Below, in pieces: positions 1 through 10,243 of a DNA stretch of 64,000 nucleotides. The translations under genes and the position numbers were made by a program. This DNA comes from Gorsachius magnificus (lineage: Eukaryota > Chordata > Aves > Pelecaniformes > Ardeidae): assembly GCA_034008185.1 (NCBI GenBank), contig CM067082.1, positions 128,651,988 to 128,715,987 of the forward strand, given 5' to 3'. Position 1 is the first letter of the stretch. Each line of letters begins with the position of its first letter. Under the pieces are notes generated by a model. It was not told where the DNA came from and did not search any database. It saw nothing but the letters and a program-made list of their open reading frames with translations.

Positions 1-204
1 CTGATTGCTTAAAAATGCATGGAATAAGTCTGAGTCCCAAATTCTCAGAAGAATTGGACCACTCAGGTCTTCTGTGGGATATTGATACATCCTCACATGA
101 GTAGAAGTAGTCTCCGGCGTGGTTATGGCAACTAAGTGTCAAAAAGCTGATGGATGAAATACAGCACTAAGGCCATCATCTTGGTTCTCAAGACTACCTG
201 CTCC

Positions 205-665
205 TGCTACCATCCAAACTACTAATGGCTCACACTTTTCAAGCAAAGATGTACAAGAATGGGCAAAACAGGAAGAAATTCAATGGATATTCCACACCCC
301 ATATTACCCCCAATCAAATGACATAGTAGAAGGAGCTAATGGCTTATTAAAAAGAAGCCTTGAACCACACAAGGCCCAGTGGGACACTCAACTTTCTAAA
401 ATACTTCACCAGTTAAATAATATGGGCCCACTGGAAGCCCTGTGAGGTGAGAATTCTTTGCTGAGGCTAAGCCTAATACTCCCTCTGCTGATGAAAGAGA
501 ATACCCAAAAACATTTCAACCAGGACAACCGGTTATGGTAAATTTACCACAAATTGGAAATGTGTCTGACTCTGACTAAGCCTCGTGGTACACTTGCTTG
601 GGAAGCTATTGGTAACGGTGGTAAAAAACATAGGATGACTACTAGATGTGTTTATCCTGCATCAT
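205..665 (+). pseudogene. Retroviral integrase, catalytic core end and C-terminal domain, broken
   Basis: From 212 the frame reads TIQTTNGSHF, then after a short helix region HTPYYPQSNDIVEGANGLLK up to about 350. These match the second and third parts of the integrase D,D(35)E core. Counting from the residue before NGSHF to the Glu of IVEG (codon 329-331) gives exactly 35 residues between them, the family spacing. The residue that should be Asp (codon 221-223, ACT) reads Thr, so the catalytic triad is lost. After 440 the frame is interrupted (TGA at 443-445). A later frame (about 575-665) reads TKPRGTLAWEAIGNGG, consistent with the small C-terminal DNA-binding domain, and ends in TAA. Proviral remnant; no product expected. 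Confidence 0.8.
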
Positions 666-1064
666 AAAAGAATTAACTGGTTCTTTTTTAACAGGAAACA
701 AGAAGAATGAACCTATATCAAAGGCAAGAATGACAACAACAGTGTGGCCCAAACCCAATCTTGTTTCTTCTCTTAATTGAGATAAGTGTTCTCCCAGTCC
801 AGACACAAAATCCTTGGGCAGTTCAGATGCAAGATCTTTGGGACCATGCACTACTAAATTATATTGGAAGTGTTGGGATCTCACCAAAAGATGAGGCAAA
901 CCTGAATCTTGCTGCTTTGGTCATACAGGAAAAATGAGGCATACCTGAAAGACGAATGGAAATGGGAAACACTACATACCAAAAGAATTAAAATATCTCA
1001 CAACAATAGTAACAAAATTTACCAAATCTTATCCCTTCAGGCTACATCAGGGGAAGAAATAAAG

Positions 1065-1803
1065 ATAGGGTGCCATGCAATCAATAAATCTACCCATGAA
1101 AAACCCACTGAAATTAAAATATACTGTCCTGATTTTGGCTGGGGTAGAGTTGATTTTCTTCCTAGTAGCTGGCATAGTGCTGTGTTTTGGATTTAGTACT
1201 AGAAGAATATTGATAACACAGTGATGTTTTAGTTATTGCTAAGTAGTGCTTAGACTAGTCAAGAACTTTTGCAGCTTCCCCTGCTCTGCCAGGTGCACAA
1301 GAAGCTGTGAGGGAGCATGGGTCAGGACAGCTGACCCAAACTGACCAAAGGGCTATTCCAGACCATAGGATGTCATGCTCAGGGGAGGTTGGAGTGATCG
1401 CTGCTCAGGATGGGCTGGGCATTGGTCAGCAGGTGGTGAGCAATTGCATTGTGCATCACTTGTTTTGCATATTCTGTATATTCTCTTACCATTATTACTA
1501 TTATTATTGTTGTTATTATTATTATTATTATTATTTTCCTCTGCTGATTTATTAAACTGTCTTTATCTCAACCCACGGGTTTTACTGGGTTTTTTCCCCC
1601 CAATTCTCTCCCCCATCTCACTGAGGGGGGGGGAGTGAGCAAGTGGCTGTGTGGTGTTCAGCTGCCTGCCAGGTTAAACCATGACATAGACTACACTGAT
1701 TTTTCTAAACCAAAAAACCAATGAGAAACCTTGTTATAACATACCAGAACCAGATTGTTGGTACAATTTCACTTTTATACAACCTGTACTCACATTCTGC
1801 CTC
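1065..1803 (+). other. Env repeated domain, copy 1 (interrupted by LTR)
   Basis: The first copy shows an IGC block at 1065-1073 and, beyond the inserted LTR, a CWYNFTF block from 1753 and CLW at 1795-1803. The second copy (2056-2205) shows the same blocks in the same order. The frame before the LTR and the frame after it look like the two halves of a single unit. Domain identity is unknown; a disulphide-bonded beta-sheet domain is only a guess from Cys and Trp spacing. Confidence 0.55.
1125..1686 (+). mobile_element. Solo LTR (avian ERV family with TTA repeat), inserted in env
   Basis: The element starts TGTCCTGATTTTGGCTGGGG and ends in CATGACA, so it has TG...CA ends. It carries an ATTAAA polyadenylation-type signal (about 1551), a (TTA)n run (about 1490-1533) and a G-rich tail motif at 1626-1635. 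It is about 562 bp long with no internal retroviral region. Flanks read TATAC (1120-1124) and TAGAC (1687-1691), a 4 of 5 match, consistent with a 5-bp target duplication with one change. It shares long blocks with 22552-23112 and, inverted, 38732-39270. It splits an older env reading frame and is therefore younger than that provirus. Probably an ERVL-type bird LTR, but the family name needs a database search. Confidence 0.9.
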
Positions 1804-2013
1804 TGGGGCAAACGTGGTGTAAAATTATTGTTTGATTTTATGATCACTGAGCACAAAATGTGGAATTCACGTATGATGGAGTGGCCATGGGTTGATGCAT
1901 ACGTACTTTTCAATGTACCTATACCTGATCTAAATTTGTCCACAATACTACCACACAATAACACCACTTTTCATAGACACAAATGGATCATTAACAATGA
2001 AAATGAAAATCCA

Positions 2014-2205
2014 CAAATTCCATCTTTAAAGACAACCAAAGGAGACACCATTTTGATAGGATGCCGAATTGAAAATCACACAGCAACTTTACACATTGTT
2101 GTAAGCTATGTTGTGGAAAAACACCGCATACATACCTGTCCTTTTAAACACGAATGTTGGTACAGTTTTACAGTATGGAATTCAGCACTCATAACGTGCC
2201 TTTGG
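2014..2205 (+). other. Env repeated domain, copy 2
   Basis: Here a QIPSL block and a following GDTILIGC block (IGC codons 2056-2064) lead to CWYSFTVW (CWY at 2155-2163) and CLW (2197-2205). Copy 1 shows QILSL, IKIGC, CWYNFTF and CLW in the same order. About half of the aligned residues between the marker blocks differ, so the duplication is old and probably part of the virus rather than a recent genomic event. Confidence 0.55.
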
Positions 2206-2934
2206 ACAGACCCCAACTCTTATTCTAGCTTAGGTTTTCAGTTCAAGATTGATATTGAACAATCATATTCACCAACCTGGCCTCCTATCAAACTGTCTCC
2301 TTACATTTATAACAGTGGCCCCTACATAATTAAAACATAGGGCAACAGCAAATATTATTTAACCCATCATTGTCTCTCAAATGAGTGGAACTGTCAATGC
2401 AGGTTGACATCTCTACAGTTAAACCTACCTGCTCACCATTCCTAAATGCATCTTATATGGGATGGTTAGCATGGGTACATGGACAAACCCTCACCTCTCC
2501 AAAGCGAACAGAGAGAGATTGTGGTCTTCTCTATTAGCATTGTTACAGTCTAACTAGACATCACATCAAAATTTATTACCTACTCCCATTGGGATGAATC
2601 TCACATTGGTGAGAAAACTGTTGCAACCTGATGACCTGAATAAATTGCTAAAGTGAATTCGGAACAGTGGACAAAGAACTCTGATTACCATCCATCATGA
2701 TACAGAAAAGATACATTGTATTCTAGAGCAAGTGAAAAAGGATGGGGAACATGACTGGTGGGATACTTTATTCAAATGGTCACCAACAGCAACAGGAATT
2801 CTGAATTGACTACTGCATCCCATTGTAGTTTTACTCATTTTTATTGTGTCATGTTTGTTGTTGAATATAGTTCTATATGTTAGAGCATGGAAAATAGCAG
2901 CTGGCATATATAAAACTGTTTAATCACATTTAAC

Positions 2935-3180
2935 CAAACCTTGATAATTAAGTAAACCAAGCAAAATTTTCCCTCAAATTACAATTGGAATATGACATTA
3001 ATCTGTTTATAGGCACAGAGGCAAGAGGCGACTGCACCACCACTCTGTGGGAGAGATGGATTGACTTTAGTTGTGGGGTGGATTGTGGTGGTGCATCCCC
3101 CCCCCGCCTTTCCTCCTGAGAAAATAAATTAAACCACAACTAAATCAAATTGTGTAACGTCACTCCTTTGCGACATTTGA
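2935..3180 (+). other. Possible 3' LTR tail of the old provirus
   Basis: After the env anchor comes non-coding sequence with a purine-rich spot (3049-3060), a poly-C run (3099-3107) and AATAAA at 3123-3128. A CA dinucleotide about 50 bp later (near 3175) could be the LTR end. No second copy in the window allows the boundaries to be fixed. Confidence 0.35.
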
Positions 3181-4033
3181 TCAGCACCAAGAAAATCCAC
3201 TTGTACCTTAAAAGGTTCCCATATTCTTCTTCTGAAACATCTTGGGAGAAATCTGGTATTAAGTCCTCTATCTTTCCTTTAGGACTCTCCCACCCGGTTT
3301 AAGGTTTAGGAGTCAATCTGTGCAAACTTCTGCACAGGTTATTCCATCATTTATACATAGAAATTGATTTATGGCATCAGTCTAACAGATGCATAAAGTA
3401 CTTTTTTGAGCCACTATTAAAATATGAGAAATGGTACCCATAACAAATAAGTAAGAGATGACAGAAGATGCAGCATCAGGAGCAACAGTGTGAACAGATA
3501 ACATTCAGGCAATTATTTCATATACAGCCTGAAGCCAGCTTGTTTCTGGCCTTTTAGCTTAAATGTTTTTTATTGTATGTATTACAACAGTAAATATCAT
3601 ATTCATCAGTAGCATATATCAAGACATCTTTGATAACCTACCTACTGTAACAAAGTGATAGATAGATGGCTTGGCCAACACTTAAAGTTATTTTAAATGT
3701 GTTGGCCTGCCAGATAACCTGCTTGCAAATATATACGTATTTTGAGACTACTATTCAAAACATTAACAGTGTAATGGTCTCGTCTTTCTAGTCATGTCTA
3801 GCCTCACTCAGCTGCTTCTGAAAATTTGCCAGGTAGAGGTGCCAGAAGACATGATTTTTTATTGCATGGAGAAGGGATAGAAGAAACCAGTTCAAAGAGG
3901 TTACTTATGTTTTGAGAGGTTTAGCTTTCAAGTGATTACAATTTTTAGTTGTTCCTGAGTAGACCAGAGTCAGAAGCTTTGTAAAGGACCTACAAATTTG
4001 TAAGTGTCCTGAAAATGGAACACCCTAAATTCC
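3181..4033. other. Non-coding stretch, nothing recognised
   Basis: AT-rich sequence with no long reading frame, repeat family or RNA gene that I can recognise. A few bases may still belong to the provirus end. Confidence 0.6.
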
Positions 4034-4097
4034 CTCACCTTCCACCTCTAGGGGTCCCTTCCAACCCAAAACATTCTATGATATGATTCTATGATTC
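4034..4097 (+). mobile_element. CR1 LINE 3' tail fragment
   Basis: The text CTAGGGGTCCCTTCCAACCC, then a run of ATTCTATGAT-type octamers ending at 4097, is the 3' end of a CR1 element in plus orientation. The same end, inverted, opens the CR1 at 10747. Only about 60 bp remain, so the copy is strongly 5'-truncated. Confidence 0.85.
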
Positions 4098-6090
4098 AAC
4101 AGGGTCTACGGTCATGGTGATTACATCACCATATAATGGTGATGGTTATTTTTCATGTGTCCCTGCTCAGCTGATTCTTTAGCTTTAATAGTTTATTTAG
4201 TAAAAAGAAGCTTTGTTTTTTTTTCTCTACATCCATCTTTTATAGGTTTTATATTTAAAAACATTTTTATTACAAAAAACCAGCATCGTAGTTTGTGAAG
4301 GCAAATAAAAATAAATAAATCTGTTTTAAGTAACTATTCAGACAAAGATTATATTGCAAATGCATTTTCTTTCTTCAGAAAAATATTTTAATAATTATTT
4401 TTAGTTGGGATATTTGCTGTGCCAAAATACTTCCAGAGACAGTGTTTACGTTTCTGTTGTAATATGTTTTGCAGAATTCTAGTGGATACATATAAAAGAG
4501 ATGGAATTAGAAATTAATGTTTTAACTTATCATTGTCAGAAAAATAATTTGTCATGGAAAAGATTATCATGTAATTGCATTGCAATTATCTTAATGAGTA
4601 TAATCTGTTATGTCTGATTTTTTGTCCACTTTTGCACTTCTTTGTAATAGGATCCTATTAAAATGTTTTTCATTGTCGTCATGACAACTGTGTCAAAATA
4701 TTTTATTGAAAATTTAATCAACCTATTACTGTCTAGTCTCTTATTACAAAAGTAGTTTGGCCAGAATGGACTATGTTGCTACAGAATAGTGTTTCTAGTC
4801 AGTACACAATGGAAATGCATTTATTCCTGTAATACACAACATAATTTTATTCTTTTTAAAGACAGTAGAGTATTCCATTGCAACGAAGAGCAATGCCATC
4901 TTTAAACAGGATAATACCATATGAAACTATCCTTCTATTCTTTGTTCTATAATACAGGAGAGAGCTGCTGCTGTTGGGTGGCACTGTAGAGATTTGAAGA
5001 ATACAGGCTGAGCTGCTTGAAGATTAAACTAACTTTTTTTCTTTTTTTTTCAATGAACCATGCTTATTTCAAAAGATACATCGTGCTCACAGTTCTCTGA
5101 TTCCTGATAGAATCTGTTATTCATTCATAACAGATTGCTCCTCTGCTGCTACAGCTTTAGATTTCAAAATTAACCCTTAGATTTTCCTTCCCTTCTTTGA
5201 GTAGTGGATACCAGGAATAATATGCATTTATTGCTAAATAGATTACTTTACAGAATTCCCATTTTATTTTGCATCTGCAGGTGTTAGCCCCACAGAGGTT
5301 TGGTTGACCTTACTTGTTGCCCCAGTAAGGAATCCAGCAATAAGATTATATACCTGCAAGTAAAGGATCCGTGTCTCGGATAAGGCGATGGTCATTAGTT
5401 ACAAGTAAATCGAACTGTGCACTTCCCTTTCGACCTGTTTAGTGTTTTATAAGCATTCCTATAATCTTTTAACACTCCATTTCCCATGTGTATGCATATC
5501 CTAAATAGTGCCACTGAAACTGAGAAACAATCTAAAATAACCAGAAATAATTTGAAGTGAGTGGAAAAACTTCTATAACATTTGTGTAATGTCTGAAGAA
5601 GTGTTTAGCAGAGATAAAAATGCCCCTTTGACTAATTATGAGATTATGAGTGAGGAAAATGTGCAACCACATACATGCTCATGCATAAGGCAAACAGTGG
5701 AGTGGATGACGTTAATTGACATGTTAGACCCTGAGAAAATGAAATTTAGAGATGAACATGTTTAAAACCATATAAAATTACTGCTTAGGTTGCTTGAGTA
5801 ATGGGAAAAAGAAATGCTCAAAGGACAGATTTTTTTAATTGAGGAGTTCACAGCTTGTTTTGAAAGTGTGAACATTTCACTGATGAAACAGTCATTAAAA
5901 TCTGTGTTTCTGAGAATGTTTATGTGCAAAGTAGAGTGTTTGGACATTTCTGTGAGTGTGTGTGAAGAACAAGAATATTTTATCTCTCAGTTGGAATTAA
6001 ACATATGGAAAAGACTTGGTTACATTTTGCCAGACTGCCAATTTGATTTAATTTCATTTAACTTCATGTTCTGTGAGAAGAATGCTTTCT
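4098..6090. other. AT-rich non-coding stretch with a possible LTR remnant
   Basis: No gene seen. Poly-T runs lie at about 5033-5050. At 5285-5460 the minus strand reads like an LTR-type end, with a TATATAATCTTATTG box followed by a CCTTACTGGGGCAACA block. This is a weak lead without a second copy in the window. Confidence 0.5.
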
Positions 6091-6099
6091 CCAGGGAGG

Positions 6100-7030
6100 A
6101 CATGCCGCCAATATGAGAGTCTGTGGAATGTAAGGATATCTGGTTTGTGAAGATATCTGTCTAAGAGCTAGTTACCTTAAAAGACAAGGACAAGAGGCAA
6201 GAGAAGTCATAAGTTTAACATTCTGATAGTGCAAACCCTAAGGAACAGGAGATAACAAGAGAGGAATGAGTGGGAAAATGGAGAGGAGAAAAAAGGGGTC
6301 AGTCGTGTGTTAAACAAGCTGCTGGCCAGTACACTTCTCTGGCTAAGCCCTGGGCTTGATTGCCTCAGTGTTGCTCATCTTCCTATTAAAGTCTGTTCTT
6401 CCCAAGTATTTTCCCATGTGGACATCCCTGATCAACAGTGAGTTTCACCACAGACCAGCTGGTGGCTGGAATGAGAGGTCAGGGTGCCCCCACCTCTACA
6501 GAGGTCACGGGTTGAAGGGGCCCATAGGTCTGGGGACTGGTGACTGGAGAGACAGGTCGGCTGCCAGAGGAGCCCATTTGTGTGCGTGTGCGACATCAGC
6601 ATGGCTGGAGTAACTGGTGAGTTGGGTAAGAGAATGGTGAGCTTGATAGTGGAGGGGCTGGGGGTCTGATAGTCACCTACTGAAGGGACCATAGGCCTGG
6701 ACCAGCTGCCAGAGAGCCCCATGTGTGTATGCTTCTAGCAAGCTTTGAACCTGATTAGCCAGAAAGTAAGAACATGATCAGGCCACCAAAATTGTTCGTG
6801 TTGATGTGAGTGCTTTTGGTGTAAACCTGGGGGTATGCAGGTGCTGGTGAAGGCACTGCCCTCCCCCTGGGTCACTCTGCCAGATGTGTGGGTGTGCATC
6901 TTTGGGCTACCTGCCCAGCCAGACTGCTGGCTGGACCTGGGAATGCCCACAGCAGCATATGCAGCGATGGGAAAAAGCCCGGGGGTCTTACAGCCCACCG
7001 GCCTCAGCTTACCTTAACAGCCAGCTTCAT
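6100..7030 (+). repeat. GC-rich LTR-like region with degenerate internal repeats
   Basis: This block is richer in G and C than its neighbours. An ATTAAA signal (about 6385) sits upstream of a TGTTCTTCCCAAG block, the look of an LTR R region. Further right a unit recurs in altered form: GCTGCCAGAGGAGCCCATTT near 6560, GCTGCCAGAGAGCCCCATGT near 6704 and a weaker CTGCCAGATGTGTGGGTGTG near 6876, so spacing is roughly 145-170 bp. Short reading frames here are low in complexity and not credible as genes. It may be an avian LTR with a repeated internal part; the family is not recognised. Confidence 0.45.
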
Positions 7031-7806
7031 GGCCTTACATCTGCTTTTCAGCCTGTAGTGTATCTACACCATGTCTATGCTGCCTACGAACATAAGATCT
7101 GGGTGTTGGCAACCACAGGAAGCAGTTGCAGGTATGGAGAAGTCTGTATGTCAGTAATTTATGGCGTTGCTTTTTAGTACATTCTCAGAGGCGGTGATAC
7201 GATTCTATAAGCATACATATACCCTAGGATTTGAAAACTTTCTAGAGAGTAATTGAAGCTAATGTGCAAGTGCAGCAGAGAATTCAGAAATGCCTATCTG
7301 AAATGTAGGTGTGTTTGTAGGAGCCCTGCTCGTATATTACAGTAGCACATTGATTTAATATCTTATTGCAAGTCCACCTCACGGATGTCTGGGAATGACA
7401 TAGCTTTTACCATCAATATGATCAGGCTGAAAAGTTGCTTCTCTATCTTCATTTTTATTCCCAAATGTATACTTTTGACACTTGATTTGTGGTAGCTGAC
7501 ACCTCAGAGCTGATATATGGCTCAAGAGTTAAGCAGCGCAGGGCCAGACAGAATGAGCTAGCTACAATCTCTCAAACATACAATACTCTCTGACATCAGA
7601 TGTGAAAATCATCGGCATGTGTATAGTGTCATACAGAAAAAAATACTAAAACGAAGTGGAAAATTACTTGAGTTTTGACTCAGAGGAAGATAAGCTTTTA
7701 AACTATCTGGTATGTATTTTTCATCTCTTTCCCTTTCTCTTCAAGGACATAGAAACCAGAATTATATTCCTGTATTTCATATCCACTGCTATGTCCCTAT
7801 TTCTGA
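7031..7806. other. Non-coding stretch, nothing recognised
   Basis: No coding, RNA or repeat signal that I can support between the GC-rich block and the microsatellite. Confidence 0.6.
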
Positions 7807-7877
7807 GGGAAGGGAAAGGAAGGGAAGGGAAGGGAAGAGAAGGGAAGGGAAGGGAAGGGAAGGGAAGGGAAGGGGAA
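7807..7877 (+). repeat. (GGGAA)n microsatellite
   Basis: About 14 pentamer units of GGGAA with two irregular units (AAAGG near 7815, AGA near 7837). The purine strand is plus. Reading frames through it are repeats of a few codons and are not genes. Confidence 0.95.
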
Positions 7878-8146
7878 AAGTACAAGGATGAAAGGAAGTC
7901 TTTCCCAGCAGGCTCCTGGATTGTTCAGTACTGCACTAGGAGAAGTGACAACTAAACTACTAAGATAGCCTTTGTTTCCTATATTTGCTTTGAAAATGAT
8001 AATGAAATGAAGGTAGAATTTACCAGGCTTTTTTAGGGTGGAGGAGAACTGAATCATAGAATCACAGAATCATAGAATCACTTTGGTTGGAAAAGACCTT
8101 TAAGATCATCGAGTCCAACCTTTAACCTAACCCTGCCATCCCACCA

Positions 8147-8992
8147 CTAAACCATGTCCCTAAGCTCCTCATCTATCCTTCTTTTAAATACCTCCAGGGA
8201 TGAGGACTCCACCACCTCCCTGGGCAGCCCATTCCAGAGCCTGACAACCCTCTCAGTGAAGAAGTTTTTCCTAATGTCTAGCCTAAACCTGCCCTGGCAC
8301 AGCTTCAAGCCATTCCCCCTTGTCCTATCATCTGTTACCAGGGAGAAGAGACCAACCCCCACCTCACTACAGCCTCCTGTCAGGCAGTTGTAGAAGGTGA
8401 TCAGGTCTCCCCTCAGCCTCCTCTTCTCCAGACTTAACAACCCCAGTTCCCTCAGCCGCTCCTCGTATGACTTGTGCTCCAGACCCCTCACCAGCTTGGT
8501 TGCTCTCCTCTGGACGTGTTCCAGCAAGGCAACATCTTTCTTGTAGTGAGGGGCCCAAAACTGAACACAGTATTCGAGGTGCGGCCTCACCAGCACCGAG
8601 TACAGGGGCACGATCACTTCCCTGCTCCTGCTGGCCACACTATTCCTGGTACAGGCCAGGATGCTGTTGGCCTTCTTGGCCACCTGGGCACACTGCTGGC
8701 TCATATTCAGCCGGCTGTCAACCAGTACCCCCAGGTCCTTTTCCACCAGGCAGCTCTCCAGCCACTCTTCCCGAAGCCTGTAGCGCTGCATGGGGTTGTT
8801 GTGACCAAAGTGCAGGACCCGGCACTTGGCCTTATTGACCCTCATACAATTGGCCTCAGCCCATCGATCCAGCCTGTCCAGGTCCCTCTGTAGAGCCCTC
8901 CTCCCCTCAAGCAGATCAACACTACCACCCAGTTTGGTGTCGTCTGCGAACTTACTGAGGGCACACTCAATCCCCTCGTCCAGGTCATTGAT
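8147..8992 (-). pseudogene. CR1 ORF2, RT motif C and C-terminal domain
   Basis: The frame keeps the FADD catalytic box (8939-8950) and then a long tail of 230-odd residues with [36 protein letters not shown] and [20 protein letters not shown], ending near the 3' tail. These are the thumb and C-terminal parts of CR1 ORF2. An extra A near 8994, seen by comparison with copy C, separates it from the palm upstream. The long open tail suggests that this copy is relatively young. Confidence 0.9.
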
Positions 8993-9016
8993 AAAAGATA
9001 TTAAACAAGACCGGCC

Positions 9017-9631
9017 CTAGAACTGAGCCCTGGGGGATACCGCTTGTGACCGGCCGCCAACTGGATTTAACTCTGTTGACAACAACTCTCTGGGCTCGGC
9101 CATCCAGCCAGTTTTAACCCAGCAAAGAGTACATCCATCTAGGCCATGAGCCACCATCTTCTCCAGGAGAATGCTATGGGAGACTGTGTCAAAGGCTTTG
9201 ATGAAGTCCAGGTAGACAACATCCACAGCCTTTCCCTCATCTACCAGGCGGGTCACCTGGTCATAGAAGGAAATCAGGTTGGTTAGGCAAGACCTGCCTT
9301 TCATGAACCCATGCTGACTGGGCCTGATCCCCTGATTGTCCTCCATGTGCCTGGTGAGCACACTCAAGATGAACCTCTCCATAATCTTCCCCAGTACTGA
9401 GGTCAGGCTGACAGGTCTGTAGTTCCCCAGATCCTCCTTCCAGCCCTTCTTGAAGATAGGTGTCACATTTGCCAACCTCCAGTCACCTGGGACCTCCCCT
9501 GTTATCAAGGACTGCTGATAAATGATAGAGAGTGGCTTGGCAAGCTCCTCTGCCAGCTCCTTCAGCACTCTTGGGTGGATCCCATCCGGCCCCATAGACT
9601 TGTGGATGTCCAGGTGGGCATAGCAGGTCAA
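9017..9631 (-). pseudogene. CR1 ORF2, reverse transcriptase fingers and palm, frameshifted
   Basis: Motifs seen in order: GPDGIHPRVLKELAEELAKP, GNYRPVSLTSVLGKIMERF, QHGFMKGRSCLTNL, then palm motif [20 protein letters not shown] with its catalytic Asp kept. Compared with copy C, one base is missing from a T run at about 9110. After that point the frame turns into a shifted reading (WMAEPRELL and on), so the [10 protein letters not shown] block is no longer in frame. It would have made the cDNA strand during retrotransposition in its intact ancestor. Confidence 0.9.
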
Positions 9632-9649
9632 AGACTGCTTCCTCCTGGA

Positions 9650-10243
9650 TTATGGGGGTTTATTCCACTCACTGTCCCCATCTTCCAGCTCAGGAGGCTG
9701 GGTACCCTGGGGATAACTCGTTGGGCCATTAAAGACTGAGGCAAAGAAGGCGTTGAGTATCTCAGCCTTTTCCTCATCTTTAGTGGCAATGTTCCCCCTT
9801 GCATCCACTAGAGGATGGAGGTTCTCCCTGGCTCTCTTTTTGCTGTTAACATATTTATAAAAACTTTTCTTATTATGCCTTACAACAGTGGCCAGGTTAA
9901 ATTCCAGCTGGGCTTTTGCCTTTCTAATTTCCTCTCTGCATGACCTGACAAGATCCCTGTACTCTTCTTGGGTTGCCTGCCCCTTCTTCCAGAGCTGGTA
10001 AGCTCTCCTTTTTTTCCTTAGTCGCAGTAGTAGACCTCTGTCCAGCCAGGCCGGTCGTCTTCCCCACCAATTTGTCTTACGGCACATGGGGACAGCCTGC
10101 TCCTGTGCCTTTAAGACTTCTTCCTTGAAAAATACCCAGCCTTCCTGGACCCCTTTGCCCTTCAGGACTATCTCCCAAGGGACTCTCCCAACCAGCGTTC
10201 TGAGCAGGTCAAAGTCTGCCCTCCGGAAATCCATGGTGGCGGT
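9650..10243 (-). pseudogene. CR1 ORF2, linker between endonuclease and RT
   Basis: The frame begins its CR1 similarity at about TMDFRRADFDLLRTLVGRVP and runs through a basic, helix-rich stretch (RKKRRAYQLWKKGQ, SYQ- and SKK-type segments) to DGDSEWNKPP. This region precedes reverse transcriptase in CR1 ORF2. A frame break near 9640 separates it from the next piece. The endonuclease that should precede it is absent because the copy is 5'-truncated. Confidence 0.85.

Larger units (their letters stand above)
905..2930 (+). pseudogene. Retroviral envelope gene, split by an LTR and stop codons
   Basis: Three open pieces lie in order: 909-1124 (before the inserted LTR), 1690-2340, and a stop-rich part to about 2930. 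The second piece has potential N-glycosylation sites (NNTT, NHT) and many cysteines, as expected of a surface subunit. Near the end, about 2815-2890 encodes a strongly hydrophobic run (VVLLIFIVSCLLLN) followed by a short basic tail, the layout of a transmembrane subunit anchor and cytoplasmic tail. Two stretches of the surface part resemble each other (IGC, CWY and CLW blocks repeated, see the separate entries), which suggests a duplicated extracellular domain. In-frame stops after 2340, in the subunit region and near 2808, rule out a functional protein. The assignment rests on position after integrase plus the anchor, not on a recognised signature. Confidence 0.7.
1..3180 (+). mobile_element. 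Old endogenous retrovirus, 3' part, degraded
   Basis: The left edge cuts into a provirus read on the plus strand. In order one sees the end of integrase (about 205-665), an env region (about 905-2930) with a membrane-spanning segment near its end, and a possible LTR tail (about 2935-3180). The order integrase, env, LTR is that of a retrovirus 3' half. It is clearly inactive: stops and frameshifts break integrase and env, a key integrase residue is replaced, and a solo LTR of another family splits env at 1125-1686. The family is not certain. The integrase text around the catalytic Glu (a PYYPQS block followed by NGLLK) could fit a class I or class III retrovirus; I cannot settle this by eye. 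Gag, protease and reverse transcriptase would lie left of the window. Confidence 0.85.
8051..10243 (-). mobile_element. CR1 LINE, long 5'-truncated copy (copy A)
   Basis: The 3' end at 8051 has inverted ATTCTATGATT-type octamers followed by GGAAAAGACCTTTAAGATCA, a CR1 hallmark. Reading leftwards on the minus strand from about 10243 it encodes the segment between endonuclease and reverse transcriptase, the reverse transcriptase, and the C-terminal domain of ORF2. ORF1 and the endonuclease are missing, the usual result of incomplete reverse transcription. It resembles copy C (25780-26940) closely, so both belong to one subfamily. At about 2.2 kb it is among the longest copies in the window. At least three frame breaks (near 9640, 9110 and 8994) show that it is dead. 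Confidence 0.95.

Noticed and set aside
6120..6140. TGGAATGTAAGG resembling a muscle microRNA
   Set aside because: It differs from the known mature sequence after the seed and no hairpin partner was seen nearby.
7656..8057. Reading frames across the GGGAA microsatellite
   Set aside because: They are translations of the repeat and its flanks.
8154..8893. Plus-strand frames antisense to CR1 copy A
   Set aside because: They are shadows of the minus-strand ORF2 frame and show no domain of their own.
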